A DNA stretch of 64,000 nucleotides, from assembly GCA_015060065.1 (NCBI GenBank), contig SUZF01000007.1, positions 1-64,000 of the forward strand, written 5' to 3'. Source of the DNA: Rikenellaceae bacterium (GTDB taxonomy: Bacteria > Bacteroidota > Bacteroidia > Bacteroidales > Rikenellaceae). The translations under genes were made by a program, and so were the position numbers. This document shows, piece by piece, positions 17,786-26,236 of the stretch. The notes below the pieces were generated by a model, which did no database searches, was not told the origin of the DNA, and was given only the letters and a program-made list of their open reading frames with translations. How positions within the stretch are numbered: the first letter of the stretch is position 1; the number at the start of each line of letters is the position of its first letter.

Positions 17786-18745
17786 TTACTTTCTTGGGTG
17801 AGCCTTCGCGTATGCCTCCTGCAACTTTCGGATGCTGTTGTGGGTATAGACCTGCGTCGAACTCAACGAGGAGTGCCCCATCAACTCCTGAATGTCTCGC
17901 ATATCGGCACCTGCGTTCATCAGTTGTGTTGCAAATGTATGTCGCAGAACGTGAGGACTTTTCTTCCCCTGCACACCTATCTTCTGCAATGCAGCACGAA
18001 CCGTGCGGTAGGCTCTTGTGCGGGAAATCCGCTCCCCTTTGATGGTTAAAAATAGTGCTTTTTCATCGAATTTGCAAATATTTTGCCCTTTAATTGCATC
18101 AAAATAGTTGTCGAGAACAGTGCGCACGGAGCCGACAAGCGGGATGATGCGCTCCTTGTCGCCCTTGCCTCGGACTTTCAGAGTGGTGCGGTCGTGAGAG
18201 ATGTCGGTGGTGTTGATGCCGATAAGTTCGGCAAGGCGTATGCCGCACTTGTAGAACATCAGCACGATGAGGGCATCGCGCACCTGCTCGAAATCGTGAC
18301 TTGTTGCGCCTTCTGCCGTATGCTCCAATACCTTGGGGATATGGCTCTCGGCAACGGATACGGGCAGGTGTTTGGGCTTTTTCAGGGTGCCGATATGGGC
18401 AAAAATATCTTTTTTAATAACACCTCGTTCTCGCAAAAAAACGAAGAATGAGCGTAGTGACGAGAGTTCGCGATTCATCGATGCGGGCGAAATTTTACCG
18501 TGTTTCTGGCGGTGGATTATCCATTGGTGAATATCCTCTGCCGTGGTATGTTCGATTCCGGGCTGCAACGATTCGGGGTCGATATCCTCTTTGTCGGTAG
18601 TGCCATTAGCGAGATTTTGTTGCTGGGCTGCTACGCGCTCACGTCGCCACGTGTCGAAGATTGTGATATCGTGGCGATAGTTGCGAACCGTGAGGGGCGA
18701 GAAGCGTCGCTCGTATTCGATATGTCCCAAAAAGCGTTCTATCAT
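17786..18745 (-). CDS. xerC: Tyrosine recombinase, XerC/XerD family
   Basis: The start at Met27 of the ORF (MIERFLGHIEYERRFSPLT) gives 319 aa. It is favoured because a TATCTTTG promoter element lies inside the longer frame. The N-terminal SAM-like core-binding domain spans about 1-110 with an unusually long insert near residue 40-70 (TTDKEDIDPES). The catalytic domain shows the Arg in CGIRLAELIGI, Lys in VRGKGDKERIIPL, HVLRHTFATQL, and the terminal GHSSLSSTQVYTH with the Tyr nucleophile. XerC/D act at dif to resolve chromosome dimers. The housekeeping neighbourhood (hpf) supports a chromosomal Xer rather than a mobile-element integrase. C versus D cannot be settled by eye. Confidence 0.88.
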   Translation of the reverse strand: MIERFLGHIEYERRFSPLTVRNYRHDITIFDTWRRERVAAQQQNLANGTTDKEDIDPESLQPGIEHTTAEDIHQWIIHRQKHGKISPASMNRELSSLRSFFVFLRERGVIKKDIFAHIGTLKKPKHLPVSVAESHIPKVLEHTAEGATSHDFEQVRDALIVLMFYKCGIRLAELIGINTTDISHDRTTLKVRGKGDKERIIPLVGSVRTVLDNYFDAIKGQNICKFDEKALFLTIKGERISRTRAYRTVRAALQKIGVQGKKSPHVLRHTFATQLMNAGADMRDIQELMGHSSLSSTQVYTHNSIRKLQEAYAKAHPRK

Positions 18746-18781
18746 TCTTTGTCTCGCAGGGCAAAAACCCTCTGTTGCAAA

Positions 18782-18789
18782 CAAAGATA
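18782..18789 (-). promoter_or_regulatory. Putative -7 element for the Xer recombinase gene
   Basis: On the minus strand this reads TATCTTTG, 37 nt before the ATG at 18745. No clear TTG is seen at the usual -33 distance. A plus-strand TAAGTTTG at 18834-18841 may serve the divergent mutarotase gene. Confidence 0.5.
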
Positions 18790-18869
18790 GTGAAAAAAAT
18801 GTAGTCGGGCTTCTTTCTCTCATATTTTTTTGTTAAGTTTGTAGTCTAAACAACAAAACCTATTTTGAA

Positions 18870-19994
18870 ATGAAAAAACTTATCTTCGCAGCAGTGTTGG
18901 TCGCGCTGACCGCCTGCAATTGTAACAACAACCAACCTCAACTCCTCGATAAAGAGGCATTTACGACAACTGTTGATGGCAAAGACGTGTCGCTCTACAC
19001 CTTGAAGGCCGGCGATCTGACGATGCAGGTTACCAACTATGGTGCGCGTGTGGTGTCGCTCTGGACTCCCGACCGCGATGGTAACTTTGCCGACGTCGAA
19101 ATCGGTTATGAGAACATCGACCGCTATATCAACAACACGGGCGAGCGTTACCTGGGTGCTGTGGTAGGTCCTTTTGCCAACCGTATTGCCAAGGGTCGTT
19201 TTGTGCTTGACGGCAAGGAGTACCACACTCCGATTAACAACAATGGTCAGACCCTTCACGGAGGTATCCTCGGTGTGGATCGCATCGTCTGGGACGTTAA
19301 GGAGGCTACCGAGAGCAAAATCGTCTTCTACTGCCTGCTTCCCGATGGTCAGGATGGCTTCCCCGGCAATCGCGAGATTGAAATGGTCTACGAGTTGACT
19401 CCTGAAAATGAATTTGCCGTGTCGTATAAGGCAACAACCGACGCTCCGACCGTTATGAATCTCTCGCACCACTCATTCTTCAACCTCGAAGGCGATGGCG
19501 AAGGCACGATTCTTGACCACGTGTTGCAGATTAACGGAGATGCCATTACTCCCTACGGAGAGGGCGCAATTCCTACGGGCGAGATTATGCCTGTCGAGGG
19601 TACGCCGTTTGATTTCCGCGAGCCTCATGCCATTGGCGAGAGAGTGAATGCCGACCACCCGCAACTTGCAGCCGGTCTGGGTTACGACCACAACTGGATT
19701 CTGAATCGTGAGGAGGATGGAATGGAGGTAAAGGTTGCCGATGTATATTCGCCCAAGAGCGGTCGTGGTATGGAGGTTTGGACCGACCAGATTGCTTTGC
19801 AGTTCTACGGAGGTAACTTCTTCGATGGTTCGTTCAATACCAAGTATGGTAAGCCGGTACTCTTCCGTGGTGCTATCGCTCTCGAAACACAGCGTTATCC
19901 CGACTCGCCCAACCATCCGGAGTTCCCCTCATGTACGTTGCGTCCGGGAGAGGTTTATACCCATACCTGTATATATAAGTTCTACGCAAAATAA
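18870..19994 (+). CDS. galM: Aldose 1-epimerase (galactose mutarotase), lipoprotein form
   Basis: The enzyme interconverts alpha and beta anomers of galactose or glucose. The N-terminus MKKLIFAAVLVALTACNCNNN is a lipoprotein signal with Cys17, so this mutarotase is exported and probably faces the periplasm. Family motifs include NYGARVVSLWTPDRDG, VVGPFANRIAKGRF, HGGILGVDRIVWDV, the catalytic-type NLSHHSFFNLEG, and YDHNWIL. The last conserved Glu lies in the GAIALETQRYPDSPNHPEFP segment. Length (374 aa) is normal for the family plus signal. It is followed after 8 nt by a GDPD gene and then galK, so it probably feeds galactose into the Leloir route. Confidence 0.93.
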   Translation: MKKLIFAAVLVALTACNCNNNQPQLLDKEAFTTTVDGKDVSLYTLKAGDLTMQVTNYGARVVSLWTPDRDGNFADVEIGYENIDRYINNTGERYLGAVVGPFANRIAKGRFVLDGKEYHTPINNNGQTLHGGILGVDRIVWDVKEATESKIVFYCLLPDGQDGFPGNREIEMVYELTPENEFAVSYKATTDAPTVMNLSHHSFFNLEGDGEGTILDHVLQINGDAITPYGEGAIPTGEIMPVEGTPFDFREPHAIGERVNADHPQLAAGLGYDHNWILNREEDGMEVKVADVYSPKSGRGMEVWTDQIALQFYGGNFFDGSFNTKYGKPVLFRGAIALETQRYPDSPNHPEFPSCTLRPGEVYTHTCIYKFYAK

Positions 19995-20002
19995 GAAAAC
20001 AG

Positions 20003-20824
20003 ATGAAAAAAATGCTCTTTACAGCCGTGGCTGCATTGGCAACACTGTCGCTCTCGGCACAAACACAAGTAATCGCCCATCGAGGTTTCCATGCCAAGGA
20101 GGGCTCGGACAAGAATACCATTTCGAGCCTGCTGAATGCTCAACAACTTGGTGTTTATGGCTCGGAGTGCGATATCAGCATGTCGGCAGACGACTCTCTG
20201 ATGGTCGTACATGGCTCGATGCATCCCGACCGCCGCATTCCGGCTCCGCATAGAGTGCATGTTACGAAGGACGTATATAAGGATATCCGTGCTATTTCGT
20301 GTGAGGGTGGAAATATCGTTCCTACACTGCGTGAGTACCTTGTGCAGACCAAGAAGTATCCCGGCACGAAACTCGTTATCGAGATTAAGAATCACAAAGG
20401 CGACACCCCGGAACGCCAGAAGTTTTTCACAAAGAAGATTGTTGAAATGGTTGCGGAGTTCGGCTTGGAGAAGCAGGTTGATTATATCGCCTTCTCGAAG
20501 ATTATATGTGACGAGTTGGTAAAACTCGCTCCGAATAATGAGATTGCCTACCTCAATGGAGATTTTACCCCTGCCGAGTGTAAGCAGCGCGGTTATACCG
20601 GTATCGACTATTCAAGAAAGGTGCTGCGTGAGCATCCGGAGTGGGTTAAGCAGGCGCAGGAACTTGGTATGAAGGTTAATGTCTGGACGGTAAATAAGCC
20701 GGAGGAGATACAGTTCTTTATCGACCTCGGAGTTGATTTTATCACTACCGACAATCCGCTCGAAACCATCAAACTTATCGAGGCGAGCCAGAAAAAGCAT
20801 AAGAAGGGCAAGAGCCGTAAATAA
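20003..20824 (+). CDS. Secreted glycerophosphodiester phosphodiesterase family protein
   Basis: The 273-aa protein has a Sec signal ending at LSLSAQ (about residue 20). The GDPD TIM barrel starts with IAHRGFHAKEGSDKNTISS, contains the metal- and substrate-binding YGSECDISMSADDSLMVVHG (E-D and H residues), KLVIEIKNHKG, and ends with VNVWTVNKPEEIQFFIDLGVDFITTDNP. It should hydrolyse glycerophosphodiesters to glycerol-3-phosphate and an alcohol in the periplasm. It lies 8 nt after galM and 40 nt before galK, so the three genes are likely co-transcribed, although its substrate has no obvious link to galactose. Confidence 0.92.
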   Translation: MKKMLFTAVAALATLSLSAQTQVIAHRGFHAKEGSDKNTISSLLNAQQLGVYGSECDISMSADDSLMVVHGSMHPDRRIPAPHRVHVTKDVYKDIRAISCEGGNIVPTLREYLVQTKKYPGTKLVIEIKNHKGDTPERQKFFTKKIVEMVAEFGLEKQVDYIAFSKIICDELVKLAPNNEIAYLNGDFTPAECKQRGYTGIDYSRKVLREHPEWVKQAQELGMKVNVWTVNKPEEIQFFIDLGVDFITTDNPLETIKLIEASQKKHKKGKSRK

Positions 20825-20864
20825 GAGTAACAAAACTATAAATAGATAAAACCTAAACAGAACT

Positions 20865-22001
20865 ATGGAAATGAGAGAAAAAGTAGCAGCGAAATTCGAA
20901 GAACTTTTCGGAGAGGGTGCGGTGATGTATGCATCGCCCGGACGTATTAACCTTATCGGAGAGCATACCGATTACAATGGCGGTTTCGTATTCCCCGGAG
21001 CGGTAGATAAGGGTATTGTTGCCGCAATCAAACTCAACGGCACAGATAAAGTTCGTGCATACGCTATCGACCTCGATAGCCACTCGGAGTTCGGCCTGAA
21101 CGAGGAGGATAAGCCTGCCGAGAGTTGGGCTCACTATATCTTCGGTGTATGCCGCGAGATGCAGAAGCGAGGTGTGAAGGTTGGCGGTTTTGATACCACA
21201 TTCTCCGGTAATGTGCCACTCGGTGCCGGTATGTCGTCGTCGGCAGCATTGGAGAGTACGTTTGCATTTGCGCTGAATGAACTCTTTGATGGCGGAATCG
21301 ACAAGTTTGAGTTGGCTCGCGTGGGTCAATCGACCGAGCATAACTACTGCGGTGTGAAGTGTGGTATTATGGACCAGTTCGCATCGGTATTCGGCAAGGC
21401 GGGTAACCTTATGCGCCTCGACTGCCGCTCGATGGAGTTCGAGTACTTCCCCTTCAATCCGCAGGGATATAAACTCGTTCTGCTCGACTCGGTTGTGAAG
21501 CACGAACTCGTAGGCTCGCCTTACAATGACCGTCGTGAGTCGTGCGAGAGAGTAGCGAAGGTGCTGGGTCAGGAGTTCTTGCGCGGAGCAACTATGGAGC
21601 AACTCGATGCTATTAAGGATCAAATCTCGGATGAGGACTATCGTCGCGCTCGCTATGTTATCGGTGAGGAGCGTCGTGTGCTGGATGTTTGCGAGGCTCT
21701 CGAAAAGGGCGATTACGAGACTGTTGGCGCACGTATGTTCGAGACCCACTGGGGAATGTCGAAGGACTACGAGGTAAGTTGTGAGGAACTTGACTTCTTG
21801 GCAACTGTTGCCGAGGAGTGCGGTGTTACCGGCTCGCGCATTATGGGTGGCGGTTTTGGTGGCTGCACCATCAACCTCGTGAAGGAGGAGCTCTACGATA
21901 CGTTTATTGCCGAGGCTAAAAAGCGTTTCAACGAGAAGTATGGACATGAGCCGAAGGTCTATCCCGTGGTTATCTCGGATGGTTCGCGTCGATTGGAATA
22001 A
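20865..22001 (+). CDS. galK: Galactokinase
   Basis: This GHMP-family kinase phosphorylates galactose at C1. The 378-aa sequence carries the galactokinase signature ASPGRINLIGEHTDYNGGFV, the GHMP ATP loop NVPLGAGMSSSAALESTFAF, the catalytic-base region CGIMDQFASVFGKAGNLMRLDCRS, and the C-terminal GSRIMGGGFGGCTINLV motif. No signal peptide is present. It is third in the galM-GDPD-galK series and is followed by a strong hairpin terminator. galT and galE are not in the window. Confidence 0.96.
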   Translation: MEMREKVAAKFEELFGEGAVMYASPGRINLIGEHTDYNGGFVFPGAVDKGIVAAIKLNGTDKVRAYAIDLDSHSEFGLNEEDKPAESWAHYIFGVCREMQKRGVKVGGFDTTFSGNVPLGAGMSSSAALESTFAFALNELFDGGIDKFELARVGQSTEHNYCGVKCGIMDQFASVFGKAGNLMRLDCRSMEFEYFPFNPQGYKLVLLDSVVKHELVGSPYNDRRESCERVAKVLGQEFLRGATMEQLDAIKDQISDEDYRRARYVIGEERRVLDVCEALEKGDYETVGARMFETHWGMSKDYEVSCEELDFLATVAEECGVTGSRIMGGGFGGCTINLVKEELYDTFIAEAKKRFNEKYGHEPKVYPVVISDGSRRLE

Positions 22002-22068
22002 GCGTTGTTTGAAGGCTGTTTGGCATTGAGGCCGATTTCGGCTATCTCGCCAAGCGCCCGAAAGAGAA

Positions 22069-22100
22069 GAGGCTGCTCAACCGAATGGTTGGGCAGCCTC
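22069..22100. terminator. Bidirectional terminator between galK and gcvH
   Basis: A 14-bp stem GAGGCTGCTCAACC with GGTTGGGCAGCCTC (one G-T pair) and a 4-nt loop lies between two convergent genes. The flanks are TCTATTG on the plus side and TTCTCTTTC on the minus side, so it can serve both. Confidence 0.75.
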
Positions 22101-22129
22101 TCTATTGTGACGTTGATGTAGCGTCGCTG

Positions 22130-22507
22130 TTAGCCGATAAGTTCGGCATACTGCTCGGCAGTGAGCAGGGCATCGTAGTCGGCAGCATTTGAAATCTGCA
22201 CCTTCACGAGCCAACCCTCGCCATAGGGGTCTTTATTTACGAGTGCGGGGTCCGCATCAACAGCCTCATTGACCTCCAAAACCTCGCCACCCATTGGCAA
22301 GAAGAGGTCGCTCACGGTCTTTACTGCCTCGACAGCACCGAAAACTTCGCCTGCTTCGAGTGTCTCGCCTACGGTCGGGACATCGACAAAGACGATATCG
22401 CCCAACTCGCTCTGTGCAAAATCGGTAATGCCGACATAGGCCACATCACCCTCCAAACGACACCACTCGTGGTCGTTGGAGTATTTCAAATTCGAAGGAA
22501 TATTCAT
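22130..22507 (-). CDS. gcvH: Glycine cleavage system H protein
   Basis: The 125-aa protein carries the lipoyl group that shuttles the aminomethyl intermediate between the P, T and L proteins. The lipoylation site lies in [21 protein letters not shown] (Lys of EAVK), with the usual flanking [30 protein letters not shown] and C-terminal [15 protein letters not shown]-like region. The other gcv genes are not nearby, so it stands apart from its partner enzymes, as is common in Bacteroidales. A TATATTTG element lies upstream on the minus strand (22539-22546). Confidence 0.96.
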   Translation of the reverse strand: MNIPSNLKYSNDHEWCRLEGDVAYVGITDFAQSELGDIVFVDVPTVGETLEAGEVFGAVEAVKTVSDLFLPMGGEVLEVNEAVDADPALVNKDPYGEGWLVKVQISNAADYDALLTAEQYAELIG

Positions 22508-22577
22508 AATATCTCTTTTTTAGTTGTTGATTTCTATGCAAATATAACTCTTTATTCCGAATATTTCGCTTTGTTCG

Positions 22578-23303
22578 CTATTTTTTAATCACAAACTCCA
22601 CCTGTTTGAAGAGATATTCGTGCAGAGAGCCATCCGAAGAGTGTTCGATTTGCAGTTCGCCCGAAGGTCGCACACCACGAATCGTTCCCTCGAAAACCGT
22701 GCCGTCGGCAAGGGTGTAGTGGTGTTTTTCGCCCAAACGATACATCGTCGAGCGGTATCTGCTCTGCAACATCTCTTTCTCGTCACAGCGCAACGATTCG
22801 TATAGTGACATGATGTTGTGATGCAGTCGCGTCAAGACCTCCTCGCGGTCAAACTCTCTGCCGGCAACCAGCGACATCGAGGTTGGGTTGGGAAGCGAGG
22901 GGTCAAACTCTGTCTGGTTGATATTCAGCCCGATGCCGGCAATGGTGCGGGCAAGGCATCCTCCCGTCAGCGAGTTCTCGACCAACATCCCGACAATCTT
23001 CTTGTTGCCGACATAGATGTCGTTTGTCCACTTGATTCGCGCCTCGATTTTGTACTCCGCGAGTGTATCGACTAATCCCAGAGCCAACACCTCCGAGAGC
23101 AAAAACTGCTCATTGACGGGTAGAAATCGTGGCTCCAAGATGAGTGAAAAGGTCAAATTCTGCCCCTCGGCACTCTCCCACGTGTGTCCGCGCTGCCCAC
23201 GACCTGCCGTCTGTCGCTCGGCAATGACGATATCGCCCTCGCGATATGCCGGGTTACGAGCCTCGTCATTTGTCGAGCCGAGTATATCGAAACGGTAAAT
23301 CAT
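22578..23303 (-). CDS. birA: Biotin--[acetyl-CoA-carboxylase] ligase, no DNA-binding domain
   Basis: The 241-aa protein attaches biotin to carboxylase carrier domains. It shows the family's substrate motifs STNDEA near the N-terminus, ERQTAGRGQRGHTWES (the GRGRRG-type biotinyl-AMP loop) and IKWTNDIYVGNKKIVGMLVE (KWPND-type). A short C-terminal SH3-like domain follows (GTIRGVRPSGELQIEH). The N-terminal helix-turn-helix of bifunctional BirA repressors is absent, so it should be a ligase only. It lies in a same-strand run with dapD upstream and gcvH downstream. Confidence 0.94.
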   Translation of the reverse strand: MIYRFDILGSTNDEARNPAYREGDIVIAERQTAGRGQRGHTWESAEGQNLTFSLILEPRFLPVNEQFLLSEVLALGLVDTLAEYKIEARIKWTNDIYVGNKKIVGMLVENSLTGGCLARTIAGIGLNINQTEFDPSLPNPTSMSLVAGREFDREEVLTRLHHNIMSLYESLRCDEKEMLQSRYRSTMYRLGEKHHYTLADGTVFEGTIRGVRPSGELQIEHSSDGSLHEYLFKQVEFVIKK

Positions 23304-23381
23304 CGTTTTTCGGACAAGGGTAAATTACATCTTTTCAGAGAACTGCTACGTACTGACTCTGCCGAATCTCGTCGTTAAGTA

Positions 23382-24212
23382 TTAAACGCTCACTCCAAAG
23401 TCGCGCAGGGCATCATTGAGTGATGTTTTTTTATCGGTTGACTCCTTACGTTTGCCGATAATGAGGGCGCACGATACGCCATACTCTCCTGCGGAAAACT
23501 TCTTCATATAGGTACCCGGAATAACCACCGAGCGAGGCGGTACATATCCGCGATACTCCTTCGGTTCGTCGCCCGTGACATCGATAATATGGGTCGAGCC
23601 GGTAATTACCACATTCGAGCCGAGTACCGACTCACGACAGATGTGCGCACCCTCGACAACGATAGCGCGTGAGCCGATAAAGCAGTTGTCCTCGATAATC
23701 ACGGGAGCAGCCTGTACCGGCTCCAAAACTCCACCGATACCGACACCGCCCGACAGATGAACGTGCTTGCCTATTTGCGCACACGAGCCGACCGTAGCCC
23801 ACGTATCAACCATCGTTCCCGTATCGACATAGGCTCCGATATTGACATACGACGGCATCAGGATCGCTCCGGGGGCGATATATGCACCATAACGAGCCAC
23901 AGCGTGAGGTACAACCCTCACTCCGAGCGACTCGAAGTCGTGTTTGAGTTCCATCTTGTCGTACCATTCGAGTTCGCCGGCACGCATTGTGCGCATCTTC
24001 TGAATGGGGAAGTAGAGGATTATCGCCTTCTTGACCCACTCATTTACCTGCCACTCGCTCTTTTCGAGATCGAGAGGCTCGGCTGTGCGCAGTTCGCCCT
24101 TATCGACAGCCTCGACAACGCGACGTATAGCCTCCTTGGTTGCTGCATCCGAGAGCAGGTCGCGGTTCTCCCACGCGCTCTCGATTATCTGTTTTTCTTG
24201 CTCAAATTTCAT
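23382..24212 (-). CDS. dapD: 2,3,4,5-tetrahydropyridine-2,6-dicarboxylate N-succinyltransferase
   Basis: This lysine/diaminopimelate pathway enzyme transfers succinyl from succinyl-CoA to tetrahydrodipicolinate in the cytoplasm. The 276-aa length and the left-handed parallel beta helix made of hexapeptide repeats are typical (GAYIAPGAILMPSYVNIGAYVDTGTMVDTWATVGSCAQIGKHVHLSGGVGIGG can be read in short steps, e.g. MVDTWATVGSCAQIG). The N-terminal helical region and the C-terminal VSCALIIGKRK also fit DapD. It is 20 nt downstream of upp on the same strand. Confidence 0.95.
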   Translation of the reverse strand: MKFEQEKQIIESAWENRDLLSDAATKEAIRRVVEAVDKGELRTAEPLDLEKSEWQVNEWVKKAIILYFPIQKMRTMRAGELEWYDKMELKHDFESLGVRVVPHAVARYGAYIAPGAILMPSYVNIGAYVDTGTMVDTWATVGSCAQIGKHVHLSGGVGIGGVLEPVQAAPVIIEDNCFIGSRAIVVEGAHICRESVLGSNVVITGSTHIIDVTGDEPKEYRGYVPPRSVVIPGTYMKKFSAGEYGVSCALIIGKRKESTDKKTSLNDALRDFGVSV

Positions 24213-24232
24213 CGATTTTGTTCTCTTTGTTA

Positions 24233-24886
24233 TTACAATTTTTCGCCATAAGCGAGGTCTCCGGCATCGCCAATTCCGGGAACGATGTAGGAGTGCGATG
24301 TGAGTTCGGCATCAACCGCAGCACACCAAATCGTAGTTGAACTTTGGGGCAGGTGCTTCATCGCGTAATCAACGCCCTGCTCGCTGGCGATTACGGCTGC
24401 AATGTGTGTATGGGCGGGTTGTCCTCCGCGCTCGCACAGAGCCTCGTATGCCAAGACCAACGACGAGCCGGTTGCCAACATCGGATCCATGAGAATCAAG
24501 GTCTTGCCTTCGAGATTGCCGCACGAAATATACTCTACCTTTACCTCAAAGGAGTTGTCCTTGTGGCTCTTGCGATATGCCGACACAAAGGCGTTCTGCG
24601 CATCATCGAAGTAGTTGAGAAAACCCTGATGGAAGGGTAGTCCGGCACGAAGAATCGTCGCCACGACAATCTTGTCGCTGACCATATTGACCTCTGCCTC
24701 GCCGAGCGGTGTCTCAACGATACGGGTCGTGTAGTTCAGTTTCTTCGAGATTTCGTATGCCGTAACCTCTCCGATACGTTCCAGATTGCGACGGAAGCGC
24801 ATCGAATCTTTCTGAATCTGCTTATCGCGGATTTCGGCAATAAACTTGTTCAAGAGGGTGTTTTCGTGATTGAGAATGTGTAGCAT
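24233..24886 (-). CDS. upp: Uracil phosphoribosyltransferase
   Basis: The 217-aa enzyme makes UMP from uracil and PRPP in pyrimidine salvage. The PRPP-binding loop is LILMDPMLATGSSLVLAYEAL, and the uracil-binding C-terminal region is SYIVPGIGDAGDLAYG. The N-terminal VVATILRAGLPFHQGFLNYF segment is also typical. It is 34 nt downstream of hflX and 20 nt upstream of dapD, so these genes may form one transcript. Confidence 0.95.
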   Translation of the reverse strand: MLHILNHENTLLNKFIAEIRDKQIQKDSMRFRRNLERIGEVTAYEISKKLNYTTRIVETPLGEAEVNMVSDKIVVATILRAGLPFHQGFLNYFDDAQNAFVSAYRKSHKDNSFEVKVEYISCGNLEGKTLILMDPMLATGSSLVLAYEALCERGGQPAHTHIAAVIASEQGVDYAMKHLPQSSTTIWCAAVDAELTSHSYIVPGIGDAGDLAYGEKL

Positions 24887-24920
24887 AATCTATTGAGTTT
24901 TAAGTTTCTGTTGTCGGTTA

Positions 24921-26153
24921 TTAGTATAGGAAGTTATTGAACGGATAACGACCGGAGTGAATCTCGCGTACCATGCCGTAGAGGTCGCTGCGCAACTTCT
25001 CGATATTCAGTCGCTCGACTGCCGAGATGAAGATGCAGGGCGTATTTGCCTTGGCAATCCAACTCTGCTTCATCTCTTCGAGTGACATATTCTCTCGTGT
25101 GGCAGGCGTGAGGTCATCTTCATCTTTTTTAACATAGGTATAGGCGTCAATCTTGTTGAAGACCAAAAATACGGGCTTGTCTGCTGCTCCGATATCCTGC
25201 AAGGTCTGCTTGACAACGGCTATCTGCTCCTCGAACTGCGGATGCGAAATATCGACCACGTGCAGGAGAAGGTCCGCTTCGCGTACCTCGTCCAGTGTCG
25301 ATTTGAACGACTCGATAAGTTGTGTGGGTAGTTTGCGGATGAATCCCACCGTGTCCGACATCAGGAATGGCAGGTTGTCGAAAACAACCTTGCGGACGGT
25401 CGTGTCGAGGGTTGCGAAGAGTTTGTTCTCGGCAAACACATCGCTCTTCGACAAGAGATTCATCAGCGTCGATTTGCCGACGTTGGTATATCCGACCAGA
25501 GCCACACGCACCATCGAGCCTCGATTGGAGCGTTGCACCGACATCTGGCGGTCAATCTTTTTCAACTCCTCTTTGAGTTTCGATATGCGGTCGCGAACAA
25601 TTCGGCGGTCGGTCTCGATTTCACGCTCTCCGGCACCGCCACGAGTTCCCGTGCCACCTCGCTGGCGTTCAAGGTGGGTCCATAGACCCGCCAATCGCGG
25701 AAGCATATACTCATACTGCGCCAACTGTACCTGCGTCTTGGCGTATGCCGTGCGGGCGCGCGACATAAAGATATCGAGAATCAGGCGTGTGCGGTCGATG
25801 ATGCGACAGGGCATTGCCTGCTCGATATTGCGGGTCTGCGAGGGCGAGAGTTCATCGTCGAAGATTACGACGTTGATAGCGTTCTCTTCGCAATAGCGGG
25901 CAATCTCTTCGAGTTTTCCCGGCCCGACATATATGCGCGATGAGGGCTGGGGCAGTCGCTGCGTGAAGCGACGTATGGTTACGATATCGGCAGTCTCTGC
26001 CAAAAACTCCAATTCGTCGAGAAACTCCTCTGCCTGACGTGGCTCCTGATTGTCACGGATGACAGCGACAAGCACGGCACGCTCTCGCGTATCGACAATC
26101 TCTTCGGTGGTTTTCTTATCGAGCGGTTGTTTCATATACTCCGTTCTACTCAC
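24921..26153 (-). CDS. hflX: GTPase HflX
   Basis: HflX is a ribosome-associated GTPase that splits stalled or heat-damaged 70S particles. The 410-aa sequence has the N-terminal HflX domain with the glycine-rich linker (RQRGGTGTRGGAGEREIETDRR), preceded by YVGPGKLEEIARYCEENAINVVIFDDELSPSQ. The G domain follows with G1 VALVGYTNVGKSTLMN, G3 SDTVGFIRKLP and G4 LVFNKIDAY. A DEVREADLLLHVVDIS segment is typical of the family. Confidence 0.96.
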   Translation of the reverse strand: MSRTEYMKQPLDKKTTEEIVDTRERAVLVAVIRDNQEPRQAEEFLDELEFLAETADIVTIRRFTQRLPQPSSRIYVGPGKLEEIARYCEENAINVVIFDDELSPSQTRNIEQAMPCRIIDRTRLILDIFMSRARTAYAKTQVQLAQYEYMLPRLAGLWTHLERQRGGTGTRGGAGEREIETDRRIVRDRISKLKEELKKIDRQMSVQRSNRGSMVRVALVGYTNVGKSTLMNLLSKSDVFAENKLFATLDTTVRKVVFDNLPFLMSDTVGFIRKLPTQLIESFKSTLDEVREADLLLHVVDISHPQFEEQIAVVKQTLQDIGAADKPVFLVFNKIDAYTYVKKDEDDLTPATRENMSLEEMKQSWIAKANTPCIFISAVERLNIEKLRSDLYGMVREIHSGRYPFNNFLY

Positions 26154-26180
26154 GAAAAAAGGTCTGTTTTGTAATGTACA

Positions 26181-26219
26181 AAAAAGGGTATCCCTACAAT
26201 TGAGAAGATACCCCTTTTT
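26181..26219 (-). terminator. Terminator after the broken tonB gene
   Basis: AAAAAGGGTATC pairs with GATACCCCTTTTT across a 14-nt loop, 18 nt past the tonB stop. The A/T-flanked stem gives a T-run on both strands, so it may also protect hflX from opposing transcription. Confidence 0.65.
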
Positions 26220-26236
26220 GTGTCTTTGTGTTATAA

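Noticed and set aside
17786-18745. Tyrosine recombinase as a mobile-element integrase marking an island
   Set aside because: The hpf linkage and chromosomal Xer features fit a housekeeping recombinase; no att-like direct repeats or mobile genes were seen around it.
20853-21947. Minus-strand ORF of 364 aa
   Set aside because: Antisense shadow of galK.
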